This document shows, piece by piece, positions 13,832 through 22,600 of a stretch of DNA of 39,540 nt (position 1 is its first letter; every line of letters starts with the position of its first letter). The DNA is from Lachnospiraceae bacterium (GTDB lineage Bacteria > Bacillota > Clostridia > Lachnospirales > Lachnospiraceae), in assembly GCA_021769135.1 (NCBI GenBank), contig JAETTM010000039.1, positions 1-39,540 on the forward strand, in the 5' to 3' direction. The notes under the pieces were generated by a model. The model ran no database searches, had not been told where the DNA came from, and saw only the letters and a list, made by a program, of their open reading frames with translations. Both the position numbers and the translations under genes were made by a program.

Positions 13832-14214
13832 TGGCAGCAGCAAAGATTATTGTAGTTGAGAAGAACGAGGGCGGGAAAATCCCTTATGAGGTATCGGGTA
13901 CGAAAATCATCTTTGGAGAAGATGAACTCATGGTAAATCTAAAAACCCGGCAGCGTGACTATGAAACAACGCTTGACATCTGCAAGGACAAGGAAAACGG
14001 CTTGACGGTTGGGGTCAATACGTCCTCTACGGAATATGTGGCACAGGTCACAATACCCGCCCGTGAATATGAGATTACGGATACAGGGAAGCAGGACGAG
14101 GACGGCAACCCGGTAATGGAGAAAAACCCGTTGGGGAAGATTCTGAAGAGGTATTGGCTACTGCGAGAAGAATGTTGGAATATCTCGCTAACAGAAGAAA
14201 TCCGTAACATTTAA
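13831..14214 (+). CDS. Phage tail-module protein with an altered C-terminus
   Basis: 127 residues, start overlapping the previous stop (TAATG). Residues 1-100 are a coherent beta-rich phage protein. After EKNPL (about 104) the frame changes character (GKILKRYWLLREECWNISL). The same DNA in another frame reads EDSEEVLATARRMLEYLANRRNP and then stops at 14211-14213, which looks like the authentic C-terminus of an unrelated protein. The gene is therefore probably truncated at the right end of the prophage remnant, near 14130. Confidence 0.55.
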   Translation: MAAAKIIVVEKNEGGKIPYEVSGTKIIFGEDELMVNLKTRQRDYETTLDICKDKENGLTVGVNTSSTEYVAQVTIPAREYEITDTGKQDEDGNPVMEKNPLGKILKRYWLLREECWNISLTEEIRNI

Positions 14215-14307
14215 TATTAAAAAGCACATCTATAAAGGGTTGTCCTTGATCCGCGTGTCGGAAGATTTTCCCGAAAATTTTTTGCTTTGAGTACACAACA
14301 TATGTAA

Positions 14308-14336
14308 AAAGTAACAGAATATGAAAAAAGTATATT
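14308..14336 (+). promoter_or_regulatory. Candidate response-regulator box upstream of the GAG operon
   Basis: This 29-base block, containing GTAACAGAAT and GAAAAAAGTATATT, recurs at 27682-27710 with one difference. It lies 135 bases before the binding-protein start and ends in a TATATT that could be a -10. No -35 is visible, as is common at activator-dependent promoters. The likely ligand is the YesN-type regulator encoded at 24164-25777. Confidence 0.5.
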
Positions 14337-14471
14337 AAGACTATTTCTTTAATCAAAAAATCGAAAAAAAGGAAATCTAAATTAGAAAATAGTAGATTCA
14401 AAAGAGGAAGGGTTTTTGATAAATTAATTATAACAAATTGTTGAGATAACTATATAAAGGAGGAAGATATC

Positions 14472-15842
14472 ATGAAAAAAAGACAATTCGTTGCAGCGCT
14501 GATGGTGGGAGCTATGGCGTGTGGTCTACTGACAGCTTGTGGAAATGATTCTTCGCAAAATCAGGAGAGCCAGCAGGAAGCAAATCAGACATCTGGGGTG
14601 GACTCAGAGGAGGCTTCTTCAGAAGGAGGGGATACAACTTCAGACAGCAATGCCGGAACACAGGAATTGTCCGTGACTACCTGGGATAATGAGTCCAGCC
14701 CACAATTTCAGGTCATCATTGATGCTTATGAGGAGAAGAATCCCAATGTGAAGATTAAAATTATTGATACTTCTGCAGATGAATACAACAATTCTCTGGG
14801 GATCAGCCTTTCTGCGGCACAGCCGGACCCGGACGTGATATGGGTTAAGGATATGGGGTCAATGCTTCAGATGGCGGATAAGGAACAGCTTCTGCCTATT
14901 GATGATTTTATTGCGCGGGATAGCCTGGACCTGTCCATCTATAAAGGGGCGGCAGAACAGTTAATGTATAATGATAAATCCTATGCGCTTCCCTACAGAA
15001 ATGACTGGTATGTTCTTTACTATAACAAAGATTTGTTTGATGCGGCCGGTGTGGAGTATCCTTCTAACGACATGACATGGGAGGAATACTATGAATTAGC
15101 TGCCAAAATGACAAGCGGCGAGGGAAGCAGCAAGGTATATGGTTCGCATAATCACACATGGCAGGCATTAGTGACAAACTGGGCAGTACAGGATGGAAAA
15201 CATACGGTTGTGGAGAAGGATTACAGCTTTATGAAGTCTTGGTATGAAGAAGGCCTTGCGCTTCAGGATAACGGTTATATTCAGGATTACTCTACTTTAA
15301 AGACGGCAAATATCCATTATTCATCGGTATTTAAGAACCAGCAGTGTGCGATGATGCCAATGGGAACATGGTTTATCGCTACTATGATGCAGTCGCAGGA
15401 GGAAGGGGAAACCGATTTTAACTGGGGTATCGCAACAATTCCTCATCCCGAAGGCACAGAGGCAGGTTATACCGTAGGTGCACTGACTCCGATTGCAATC
15501 AGCGCTTATACGGATCAGGCGGATTTGGCGTGGGATTTTGTAAAATTTGCATCTTCTGAGGAAGCAGCGGAAATCCTGGCTGAACAGGGTGTGTTTACGG
15601 GTATTCCTTCGAAGGCCGCTTTACAGACGATAGCATCCGCTGAGCGTTTTCCTGAAGGGGAGAGCAACATTGAGGCACTTAATTATATCCATTATTCTTT
15701 TGACCGCCCATTAGATCCTCAGATTGAAGAGATACGTACTGTATTAAATGAAACACATGAGATGATCATGATTCATTCCTACAGTGTGGATGAGGGAATT
15801 GCGGAACTGACAGAGAGAGTTGCAGAAATTAAGGGATGGTAA
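14472..15842 (+). CDS. Sugar-binding lipoprotein of an ABC importer
   Basis: 456 residues. Extracellular substrate receptor of the carbohydrate importer encoded next. Lipoprotein signal peptide ending LTAC (cysteine about 23), a Ser/Thr/Gln-rich linker to about residue 62, then the family 1 solute-binding fold (LSVTTWDNESSPQFQVIIDA; PYRNDWYVLYYNKDLFDAAG; AMMPMGTWF; a late ISAYTDQADLAWDFVKF). AAAGGAGG precedes the ATG. The downstream GH88 hydrolase and sulfatase imply that the ligand is an unsaturated, probably sulfated glycosaminoglycan disaccharide; this is inferred from context. No ATPase gene is present, so a shared MsmX-type ATPase elsewhere must drive transport. Confidence 0.9.
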   Translation: MKKRQFVAALMVGAMACGLLTACGNDSSQNQESQQEANQTSGVDSEEASSEGGDTTSDSNAGTQELSVTTWDNESSPQFQVIIDAYEEKNPNVKIKIIDTSADEYNNSLGISLSAAQPDPDVIWVKDMGSMLQMADKEQLLPIDDFIARDSLDLSIYKGAAEQLMYNDKSYALPYRNDWYVLYYNKDLFDAAGVEYPSNDMTWEEYYELAAKMTSGEGSSKVYGSHNHTWQALVTNWAVQDGKHTVVEKDYSFMKSWYEEGLALQDNGYIQDYSTLKTANIHYSSVFKNQQCAMMPMGTWFIATMMQSQEEGETDFNWGIATIPHPEGTEAGYTVGALTPIAISAYTDQADLAWDFVKFASSEEAAEILAEQGVFTGIPSKAALQTIASAERFPEGESNIEALNYIHYSFDRPLDPQIEEIRTVLNETHEMIMIHSYSVDEGIAELTERVAEIKGW

Positions 15843-15871
15843 AACCGCTCTTATCCATGGAGGATGTGCAT

Positions 15872-16789
15872 ATGAGTAATGGAAAAACAAGTTTTCTGAT
15901 TTCTGGACAGAAAAGAAAGATTCGGAATAATATGACAGGGTATGCCTTTATCCTTCCCAATTTAATTGGTTATACCATATTTGTTTTCATACCAGTTATT
16001 TTTTCCTTTGTACTGAGTGTTATGAGCTGGGATGGATCGAAGAGGCCGATGCAGTTTGTAGGGCTTGCAAATTTTGCAGAAATTTTTGGAGACAGAGTTT
16101 TCAGGGGAACATTGGAACATACAATCAGCTACGCATTAATGACTGTTATACCAACCCTGATACTGGCCCTTTTGCTTGCAGTGCTTTTAAACAGTAAATT
16201 AAGAGGGGTGGCAATCTTCAGAACTGCATTTTATTTTCCATATATAGCTTCCATCGTTGCGGTAGGCGCAGTATGGAATATGTTATTTCAGCCGGACTTT
16301 GGGCCTGTCAATGAAATCCTTAAATTCATCGGCATCGGGAACCCGCCCAGATGGGTGGTGGACAAAGACTGGGCAATGATAGCAGTCTCCATTGTAAGTG
16401 TATGGAAATATATGGGCTACTATATGATCGTGTATCTGGCTGCGCTGCAGGGAATATCCAGTTCCCTGTATGAGGCAGCAAGTATTGATGGTGCAAATGG
16501 GCGGCAGAAGCTGTGGTATATTACAGTGCCTATGCTGACACCGACTACATTTTTCGTGATGATTATGCTGACGATCCAATGTTTTAAGGTTTTTGACCTA
16601 GTTTATGTTATGACAGGAGGGGGTCCTGGAAACGCAACCAAAACACTTGTCAATTATATTTATGAAAAAGCGTTTACCAGTTGGGAATTTGGCCCTGCCA
16701 GTGCGGGAGCAATCGTTCTGTTTGCAATTGTTTTAGTTATCACTTTGATCCAGTTCAGCGGAGAAAAGAAGTGGTTCAAAGATTTATAG
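15872..16789 (+). CDS. ABC sugar permease, first subunit (MalF/UgpA type)
   Basis: 305 residues with six membrane helices and the permease signature EAASIDGANGRQKLWYITVP (cytoplasmic loop that docks the ATPase). ATG 15872 is taken as start because GGAGG lies eight bases upstream; a longer frame back to 15836 overlaps the previous gene. It pairs with the permease that starts 11 bases after its stop and with the binding protein before it. Confidence 0.9.
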   Translation: MSNGKTSFLISGQKRKIRNNMTGYAFILPNLIGYTIFVFIPVIFSFVLSVMSWDGSKRPMQFVGLANFAEIFGDRVFRGTLEHTISYALMTVIPTLILALLLAVLLNSKLRGVAIFRTAFYFPYIASIVAVGAVWNMLFQPDFGPVNEILKFIGIGNPPRWVVDKDWAMIAVSIVSVWKYMGYYMIVYLAALQGISSSLYEAASIDGANGRQKLWYITVPMLTPTTFFVMIMLTIQCFKVFDLVYVMTGGGPGNATKTLVNYIYEKAFTSWEFGPASAGAIVLFAIVLVITLIQFSGEKKWFKDL

Positions 16790-16800
16790 GAGGGGTTGGG

Positions 16801-17628
16801 ATGAAGGCAAAGAGAAAAGCAATAAAAATAACCCTGTACATTCTTTTGATTTGTCTGTCAGTGGCTATGCTGGTTCCGTTTTACTGGATGGTGATCTCAT
16901 CTTTGAAGTTAAATAAAGATGTGTTTTCCATACCGATGAGATGGTGGCCGGAAACCATGCACCCGGAAAATTACAAGGTGATATGGGAAAAGCTTCCGCT
17001 GGTTACATTCTTTAAGAACACTGCCAAATTGACATTGATTACCACGGCTGTCCAACTGTGCACCAGTTGCTTTGCTGCATATGGTTTTACAAAATGTAAA
17101 TTTGTGGGAAGAGACCTCATTTTTCTCATGTATGTTACGACTATAGCAGTTCCGTGGCAGGTGTATATGGTTCCGCAGTTCATTCTTGTTTCCAAGATGG
17201 GGTTGAATGATACGCATATCGGTTTGATATTGATGCAGGCATTTTCCGCATTTGGTGTATTTCTGATGAGGCAGTTTTATATCAGCATTCCGGATGAACT
17301 GTGCGAGGCGGCAAGAATTGACGGGCTGAATGAGTTTGGGATTTTTGCTAAGATTGTGTTTCCGTTAGGAAAGCCGGCGATGGCTACTTTGATTATCTTT
17401 ACATTCACAAATGTGTGGAATGATTTTATGGGCCCGCTGATTTACTTGAAAACGAAGGAGCTTAAGACTGTACAGCTTGGCATACGTATGTTTATTTCTC
17501 AGTATGGGGCAGATTACGCATGGATTATGGCGGCTTCTGTATGTTCTCTTATTCCCATCGTGATTGTATTTTTAAGTTGCCAGCGGTTCTTTGTGGAAGG
17601 TGTGGCTGCCAGCGGTATCAAGGGATAG
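16801..17628 (+). CDS. ABC sugar permease, second subunit (MalG/UgpE type)
   Basis: 275 residues with six membrane helices and the docking signature EAARIDGLNEFGIFAKIVFP. AGGAGG stands just before ATG 16801; the longer frame beginning at 16681 would overlap the previous permease. Forms the membrane pore with the first permease. The next gene follows after 84 bases with no terminator, so co-transcription is likely. Confidence 0.9.
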   Translation: MKAKRKAIKITLYILLICLSVAMLVPFYWMVISSLKLNKDVFSIPMRWWPETMHPENYKVIWEKLPLVTFFKNTAKLTLITTAVQLCTSCFAAYGFTKCKFVGRDLIFLMYVTTIAVPWQVYMVPQFILVSKMGLNDTHIGLILMQAFSAFGVFLMRQFYISIPDELCEAARIDGLNEFGIFAKIVFPLGKPAMATLIIFTFTNVWNDFMGPLIYLKTKELKTVQLGIRMFISQYGADYAWIMAASVCSLIPIVIVFLSCQRFFVEGVAASGIKG

Positions 17629-17712
17629 ACGGCAGCTGCCCATATGCTGGGAAAGGGTATCCAATCATGGTTTAGAGTATTTTTCGGACAATATTAGGAG
17701 GAATAAAAATTT

Positions 17713-18891
17713 ATGGCTCAGACTTTTGATACGCTTATGAAGTATCCAGCCGCGGATGAAGGGCTGGTCAGGGAAGCTATGGAGGCTGCTATTGGGATTG
17801 TCAGGGCAGATCTGCCAGTATTTACGGATCGTTTTCCATCGTCCAATAGCTTTCATGGTTTTTATGAAGCGACAGAAAATGTGGAGTGGACAACAGGTTT
17901 CTGGACGGGAGTTATCTGGCTGGCCTATGAATATACAAAAGATGATACATTCAAAGAAGCAGCATGCGTGCAGGTGGACAGTTTTTTTCATAGGATAGAG
18001 AATAAGATAGATGTGAATCATCATGATATGGGTTTTTTGTTCAGCCTCTCCTGTGTGGCTGCACATAAGCTGACAGGAAACGAGAAAGCTAGGCAGGCTG
18101 CTCTGATGGCTGCGAATCATCTTGCAGGGCGGTATCGGGAAAAAGGAAAATTTCTTCAGGCGTGGGGCAGTGTGGGGGAAGCGGCAGAGTACAGGTTAAT
18201 CATTGATTGTCTGTTGAACCTTCCACTGCTGTACTGGGCCAGTGAAACAACCGGAAACGGCCAGTATGCGCATATGGCTGAGAATCATATCAGGACTGCG
18301 ATGAAATGCATTCTGAGAGAGGATGATTCCACCTATCATACGTACTTTATTGATATGGAGACAGGGAAACCATCGTATGGCGTAACACATCAGGGGAATC
18401 GGAACAATTCTGCATGGGCCAGAGGGCAGGCCTGGGGAATATATGGCATAGCGCTAAGTTTTCACTATCTGAAAGATGAATCTTATATTCGGCTCTTTGA
18501 GAGAGTGACTGACTTCTTTCTTTGCCATTTGCCAAAAGACCTGATTCCGTACTGGGATTTTGATTTTGACACCGGAAGTACGGAACCCAGAGATTCTTCG
18601 GCGGCAGCTATCGCCGTGTGTGGAATGCTTGAAATGGCAAAATATCTGGATGCCAAAAAGGCGGAAAAATACACAGGTGCAGCGAAAAGGATTTTATATG
18701 CATTGATTCAAGCATGTGGCAATAGGGAGCCGGCAAAGTCCAATGGTCTGTTGCTCCACGGAACATATGCCAGGGATTCCAAGGAAAATACCTGTAAGAA
18801 TCGTGGAGTGGATGAGTGTAATACATGGGGGGACTATTTCTATATGGAGGCTTTGACCAGAAGCCTTACAGATTGGGAGATGTATTGGTAG
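17713..18891 (+). CDS. GH88 unsaturated glucuronyl hydrolase
   Basis: 392 residues, no signal peptide, so cytoplasmic. It hydrates the double bond of 4,5-unsaturated uronic acid at the non-reducing end of lyase-made glycosaminoglycan disaccharides, releasing the hexosamine. The (alpha/alpha)6-barrel family marks are present: NVEWTTGFWTGVIWLAYEY, NHHDMGFLFSLSC with D105, and YRLIIDCLLNLPLLYWAS with D165, corresponding to the two catalytic aspartates (D88 and D149) of the Bacillus enzyme. AGGAGG precedes the start. It follows the importer genes and precedes a sulfatase. The exact disaccharide (chondroitin, heparin or hyaluronan type) cannot be read from sequence. Confidence 0.9.
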   Translation: MAQTFDTLMKYPAADEGLVREAMEAAIGIVRADLPVFTDRFPSSNSFHGFYEATENVEWTTGFWTGVIWLAYEYTKDDTFKEAACVQVDSFFHRIENKIDVNHHDMGFLFSLSCVAAHKLTGNEKARQAALMAANHLAGRYREKGKFLQAWGSVGEAAEYRLIIDCLLNLPLLYWASETTGNGQYAHMAENHIRTAMKCILREDDSTYHTYFIDMETGKPSYGVTHQGNRNNSAWARGQAWGIYGIALSFHYLKDESYIRLFERVTDFFLCHLPKDLIPYWDFDFDTGSTEPRDSSAAAIAVCGMLEMAKYLDAKKAEKYTGAAKRILYALIQACGNREPAKSNGLLLHGTYARDSKENTCKNRGVDECNTWGDYFYMEALTRSLTDWEMYW

Positions 18892-19002
18892 GTTTGGCAG
18901 ATAAGGATGCAGCAGGAGTCTGGAAGGCATGATGTATCAAGCAGTAAAAGGTGCAGATGTCAATAGGCCTGTCAGGAGTTTAAGGTTAGGGAAGGAGCTG
19001 CA

Positions 19003-20403
19003 ATGAGAACAAATTTAATATATATCTTTGCAGATCAGTGGAGATATCATGCGATGGGGTGTGTTCATGCCGATCAGGCTGTTACGCCCAATATGGATGA
19101 TTTTGCGGGGGAAAGCCTCTGTTTTGACAACGCTTACAGTACATTTCCCCTTTGTACACCTCACAGGGGAAGTCTGATGACTGGCAAATATCCATTTTCG
19201 CTCGGGTTGTGGACCAACTGCAAAACGGGCCTGGAAGAAAAACTGATGCTAAAACCGCAGGAAATCTGTATCGGAAATGTATTGCAGGATGCAGGATATG
19301 AGACTGCATACATCGGAAAGTGGCATCTGGATGCACCGGAACAGAACTTTACATGCCATCCGGAATCAGGGGCAGTAAACTGGGATGCCTATACACCGCC
19401 GGGAGAAAGGAGGCAAGGGTTTGAGCATTGGCTGTCTTATGGAGCGTGTGATGATCATTTGAATCCCCATTATTGGGCAAATTCACCAAGACAGATTTGT
19501 CCGGGAAAATGGTCAGCGGAATATGAGACAGATAAGGCTCTGGAATATCTGGACAAACAGAAGGATGGTGAGAACCCGTTTGCCCTGTTTGTGTCCTATA
19601 ATCCTCCGCATCTCCCATATGAATTGGTTCCAGAACGCTATTATGAGCGATTTTGTAATCTTGAGATAACGTGGCGCCCTAATGTGCCGGCCGAGAAACG
19701 TACGCCGGAGATGGAGACGATAGCCAGGCAGTATTTTGCCGCAGTATATGGGATTGACGAACAGTTTGGACGAATCCTGAGGTATCTGAGGGAGAACGAA
19801 ATGGAGGAGAATACCTTGGTGGTGCTTTCGGCAGATCATGGGGAGATGTTAGGTTCCCATGGGCTTATGAGCAAAAATGTCTGGTATGAGGAATCGATTC
19901 ATATCCCCTTGCTGATGCGGCAGAAAAATCGGATAAAGCCGGGAAAGAGTGAAGTCCTTTTTGCCAGTCCGGATCACATGCCTACGTTGCTGGAATTATT
20001 AGGCCAGCCAGTCCCGGATACTTGCCAGGGAATCAGTCACAGCGCTTCTGCCCTGGGTATGGAAGAGGCGGGGGCGGAATATATGTTTATCTGTTCCTAT
20101 CCGGGAATGCCGGAAAGTGTTTCTGCTTTTGCCAGATTGGGGCAGACTCATAAGGCCCATGGATGGCGCGGAATCAAGACGCGGGAAAACACTTATGTGA
20201 TAACCAATGGCTATATGCCGGAGGATAAGCAGGTAGAATATTTGTATGATGATAAAAACGATCCATGGCAGCTTCATCCGCGTGTGATTGAGAGAAATTG
20301 TCAGGATGCAAGGATTTTGGAATTCAGGAAACTGTTAAAAGAGTACCTGGCCATGCTGGGAGACCCTTTTTTGTGGGAAAAGGAACGAGATGGCCTGGAT
20401 TGA
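19003..20403 (+). CDS. Type I sulfatase (cytoplasmic), first copy
   Basis: 466 residues without a signal peptide. Removes sulfate esters or N-sulfate from sugars using a formylglycine made from C51 in PLCTPHRGSLMTGKYP, the C-x-P-x-R motif. Metal and active-site residues are visible in IFADQW (D11, Q12), AYIGKWHLD and SADHGEMLGSHG. A cysteine-type motif in an anaerobe needs a radical-SAM maturase, which is not in this window. GGAAGGAG lies before the ATG. It is in the same run of genes as GH88, so it should act on imported sulfated disaccharides. Subfamily and sulfate position are not determined. Confidence 0.88.
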   Translation: MRTNLIYIFADQWRYHAMGCVHADQAVTPNMDDFAGESLCFDNAYSTFPLCTPHRGSLMTGKYPFSLGLWTNCKTGLEEKLMLKPQEICIGNVLQDAGYETAYIGKWHLDAPEQNFTCHPESGAVNWDAYTPPGERRQGFEHWLSYGACDDHLNPHYWANSPRQICPGKWSAEYETDKALEYLDKQKDGENPFALFVSYNPPHLPYELVPERYYERFCNLEITWRPNVPAEKRTPEMETIARQYFAAVYGIDEQFGRILRYLRENEMEENTLVVLSADHGEMLGSHGLMSKNVWYEESIHIPLLMRQKNRIKPGKSEVLFASPDHMPTLLELLGQPVPDTCQGISHSASALGMEEAGAEYMFICSYPGMPESVSAFARLGQTHKAHGWRGIKTRENTYVITNGYMPEDKQVEYLYDDKNDPWQLHPRVIERNCQDARILEFRKLLKEYLAMLGDPFLWEKERDGLD

Positions 20404-20428
20404 CAGCCAGAGAAAAGAGAGGAGAATA

Positions 20429-21361
20429 ATGGGAAAAAAACCGGTACTTGTTATTATGGCGGCAGGAATGGGAAGTCGTTATGGAGGTTTGAAGCAGATT
20501 GACCCGATTGACGAGCACGGAAATCTGATTATTGATTTTTCCATATATGATGCAGTGGCAGCAGGGTTTGAGAAAGTAATATTCATAATAAAAAAAGGGA
20601 TAGAGGAAGAATTTAAAGAACAGATTGGCAGGCGAATGGAAAAACATGTGGAAGTTACCTATGTGTACCAAGAACTGGATCAGCTGCCGGAGGGGTATCG
20701 TTGCCCTGATGGGAGATCCAAACCATGGGGAACAGGCCATGCAGTGCTTTGCTGTGCAAGAGAGCTGGGAGATGTACCCTTTGCTGTGATCAATGCAGAT
20801 GATTATTATGGCAAGTCTGCGTTTCAGGCTATTTTCGAGCAGCTTTCTCATATAGCAGCTGATGAAATGTACCATTATACTATGGTGGGATATGAGCTGT
20901 ATAAAACATTGACAGATTACGGCCATGTTGCCAGAGGTGTGTGCGCTTTGGATGAGAGCAGTATGCTGCAGGAGATTGTGGAGAGGACGCGAATCGAAAA
21001 ACATGGAGATCGGGCAGAGTATACAGAGGATGACGGGAAAAGCTGGACCGCTTTGCCGGAAAATACGATAGTATCCATGAATCTGTGGGGATTTACACCC
21101 AGTATCATAAAGGAACTGGAAAAGGGCTTTTCATCATTTCTTGATGATAATCTGGACAGTAATCCGCTGAAGTGCGAGTACTTTCTGCCGTTTGTGGTGG
21201 ATCGGATGCTCCGGGAGGGACAGGCGGATGTTAAAGTGCTTCGTTCTGCGGATAACTGGTATGGAGTTACGTATAAGGAGGACAAGGAAAGAGTAGTGGA
21301 AGCGATTCGTGCATTTAAGGAAGCTGGGCTGTATCCGGAATGCTTATGGGAGGAAAAATAG
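20429..21361 (+). CDS. Sugar-1-phosphate nucleotidyltransferase
   Basis: 310 residues. The N-terminal MAAGMGSRYGGLKQIDPI is the nucleotidyltransferase P-loop, and VINADDYYG holds metal-binding aspartates. It should transfer a uridylyl (or other nucleotidyl) group to a sugar 1-phosphate. Start ATG 20429 follows GAGAGGAGA; an earlier in-frame ATG at 20390 overlaps the sulfatase and lacks a site. It overlaps the NahK-like kinase by one base. The pair suggests hexosamine, to hexosamine 1-phosphate, to UDP-hexosamine; this pathway is inferred. Length and motifs are close to UTP-glucose-1-phosphate uridylyltransferases but not identical to GalU. Confidence 0.8.
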   Translation: MGKKPVLVIMAAGMGSRYGGLKQIDPIDEHGNLIIDFSIYDAVAAGFEKVIFIIKKGIEEEFKEQIGRRMEKHVEVTYVYQELDQLPEGYRCPDGRSKPWGTGHAVLCCARELGDVPFAVINADDYYGKSAFQAIFEQLSHIAADEMYHYTMVGYELYKTLTDYGHVARGVCALDESSMLQEIVERTRIEKHGDRAEYTEDDGKSWTALPENTIVSMNLWGFTPSIIKELEKGFSSFLDDNLDSNPLKCEYFLPFVVDRMLREGQADVKVLRSADNWYGVTYKEDKERVVEAIRAFKEAGLYPECLWEEK

Positions 21362-22491
21362 TGGACTATCATAAAATTGCTGTAGGTGCATGCGAAAAGA
21401 TAGAGGAGGTTGCAGGGCAATTCTGTGTAGCAGGGAAGGCGTCAAAGTGCGGTCGGTATGGAAACGGACATATCAATGATACTTTTTTGCTTTGTACAGA
21501 AGAGGGGGAACAGGAACACCAATATATTTTGCAGCGGGTGAATACCCATGTATTTCAGAATCCGGAGGGTTTGATGCGGAATGTATCCGGTGTTACGAAT
21601 TACCTGCGGGATCAGATTGTCAAGGCTGGAGGGGATGCACAGCGGGAAACACTGACGCTGATAAAGACGAAAGCCGGGAAAGATTATTATGTGGACAGCC
21701 TGGGTTCATGGTGGAGAATGTATCTGTTTATCAAAGATGCCACAGGATATGATACGGTAGAAAATGAAGAAGATTTTTATCAGAGTGCGAAGGCGTTCGG
21801 ACATTTTCAGAGGCTTTTGGATAAGTATCCCGTATCAATGTTAACGGAGACAATTCCGGATTTCCACAATACACCAAAACGTTTTGAAACGTTCTGCAAG
21901 GCAGTGGAGAGAGATGTGCGTGGACGGGTTGGGGATGTTAGTAGAGAAATTGCATTTGTCATGGATAGAAAAGAGGAAATGTCCATAGTGATGGATAAAC
22001 TGGGCAGTGGGGAGATCCCCTGCCGTGTCACACACAACGACACGAAGTTAAACAATGTTTTGCTTGACAACCAGTCGAGGCAGGCCATATGTGTTATTGA
22101 TTTGGATACGGTCATGCCTGGAACAGCAATATTCGATTTTGGTGATTCCATCCGTTTCGGTGCCAATACCGCAGAAGAGGATGAAAAGGATTTGGGTAAA
22201 GTATCCCTTTCGCTTTCATTGTATGAAGCCTATACAAAAGGGTTTCTCGAAGGCTGTGCGGGGAGTCTTACGGATGCGGAAGTCAGGCTGCTGCCATGGG
22301 GGGCAAAGCTTATGACATTGGAATGCGGCATGCGCTTTTTGACCGATTATCTGGAAGGGGATAATTACTTTCGGATTCACAGGCCGGAGCATAATCTGGA
22401 CCGGGCTCGAACGCAGTTTACACTGGTGGCCGATATGGAACAAAAATGGGGTGAGATGAAGCGGCTGGCAGAAATGTACTCAGACATATGA
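21361..22491 (+). CDS. nahK: NahK-like N-acetylhexosamine 1-kinase (APH fold)
   Basis: 376 residues from GTG 21361, which overlaps the previous stop and sits seven bases after GGAGG. Aminoglycoside-phosphotransferase fold: N-terminal GRYGNGHINDTFLL nucleotide loop, catalytic loop CRVTHNDTKLNNVLLD and metal site CVIDLDTVMPG, ending with a helical lobe. These match the N-acetylhexosamine 1-kinases of the bifidobacterial lacto-N-biose pathway, which phosphorylate GlcNAc or GalNAc at C1. Here the hexosamine would come from GH88 rather than from a phosphorylase pathway. The exact substrate is not proven by sequence. Confidence 0.78.
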   Translation: MDYHKIAVGACEKIEEVAGQFCVAGKASKCGRYGNGHINDTFLLCTEEGEQEHQYILQRVNTHVFQNPEGLMRNVSGVTNYLRDQIVKAGGDAQRETLTLIKTKAGKDYYVDSLGSWWRMYLFIKDATGYDTVENEEDFYQSAKAFGHFQRLLDKYPVSMLTETIPDFHNTPKRFETFCKAVERDVRGRVGDVSREIAFVMDRKEEMSIVMDKLGSGEIPCRVTHNDTKLNNVLLDNQSRQAICVIDLDTVMPGTAIFDFGDSIRFGANTAEEDEKDLGKVSLSLSLYEAYTKGFLEGCAGSLTDAEVRLLPWGAKLMTLECGMRFLTDYLEGDNYFRIHRPEHNLDRARTQFTLVADMEQKWGEMKRLAEMYSDI

Positions 22492-22552
22492 GGTTTATGG
22501 GGGGTATTTTTGTGACTAAAAGAGAATAGGTGACTGAACAAAGTAAAGAGAG

Positions 22553-22600
22553 GTCCGGCAGAAATGCGATAACATTTTCTGCCGGACTCCTCTATTTTTT
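22553..22600. terminator. Bidirectional terminator between convergent operons
   Basis: GTCCGGCAGAAA (22553-22564) pairs with TTTCTGCCGGAC (22576-22587), and T runs follow (22594-22600). It separates the kinase gene from the oppositely transcribed sulfatase, where it can end both transcripts. Confidence 0.8.

Noticed and set aside
4398-14214. Intact prophage
   Set aside because: Only a few tail genes remain, with broken genes at both ends; there is no capsid, terminase, lysis or replication module.
16681-16800. Extended N-terminus of the second sugar permease
   Set aside because: The frame overlaps the first permease and has Cys/Asn-rich chance residues; AGGAGG marks ATG 16801.
14472-22491. 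Complete glycosaminoglycan degradation locus
   Set aside because: No polysaccharide lyase, no sulfatase maturase and no importer ATPase are encoded in the window, so it is a partial, disaccharide-using locus.
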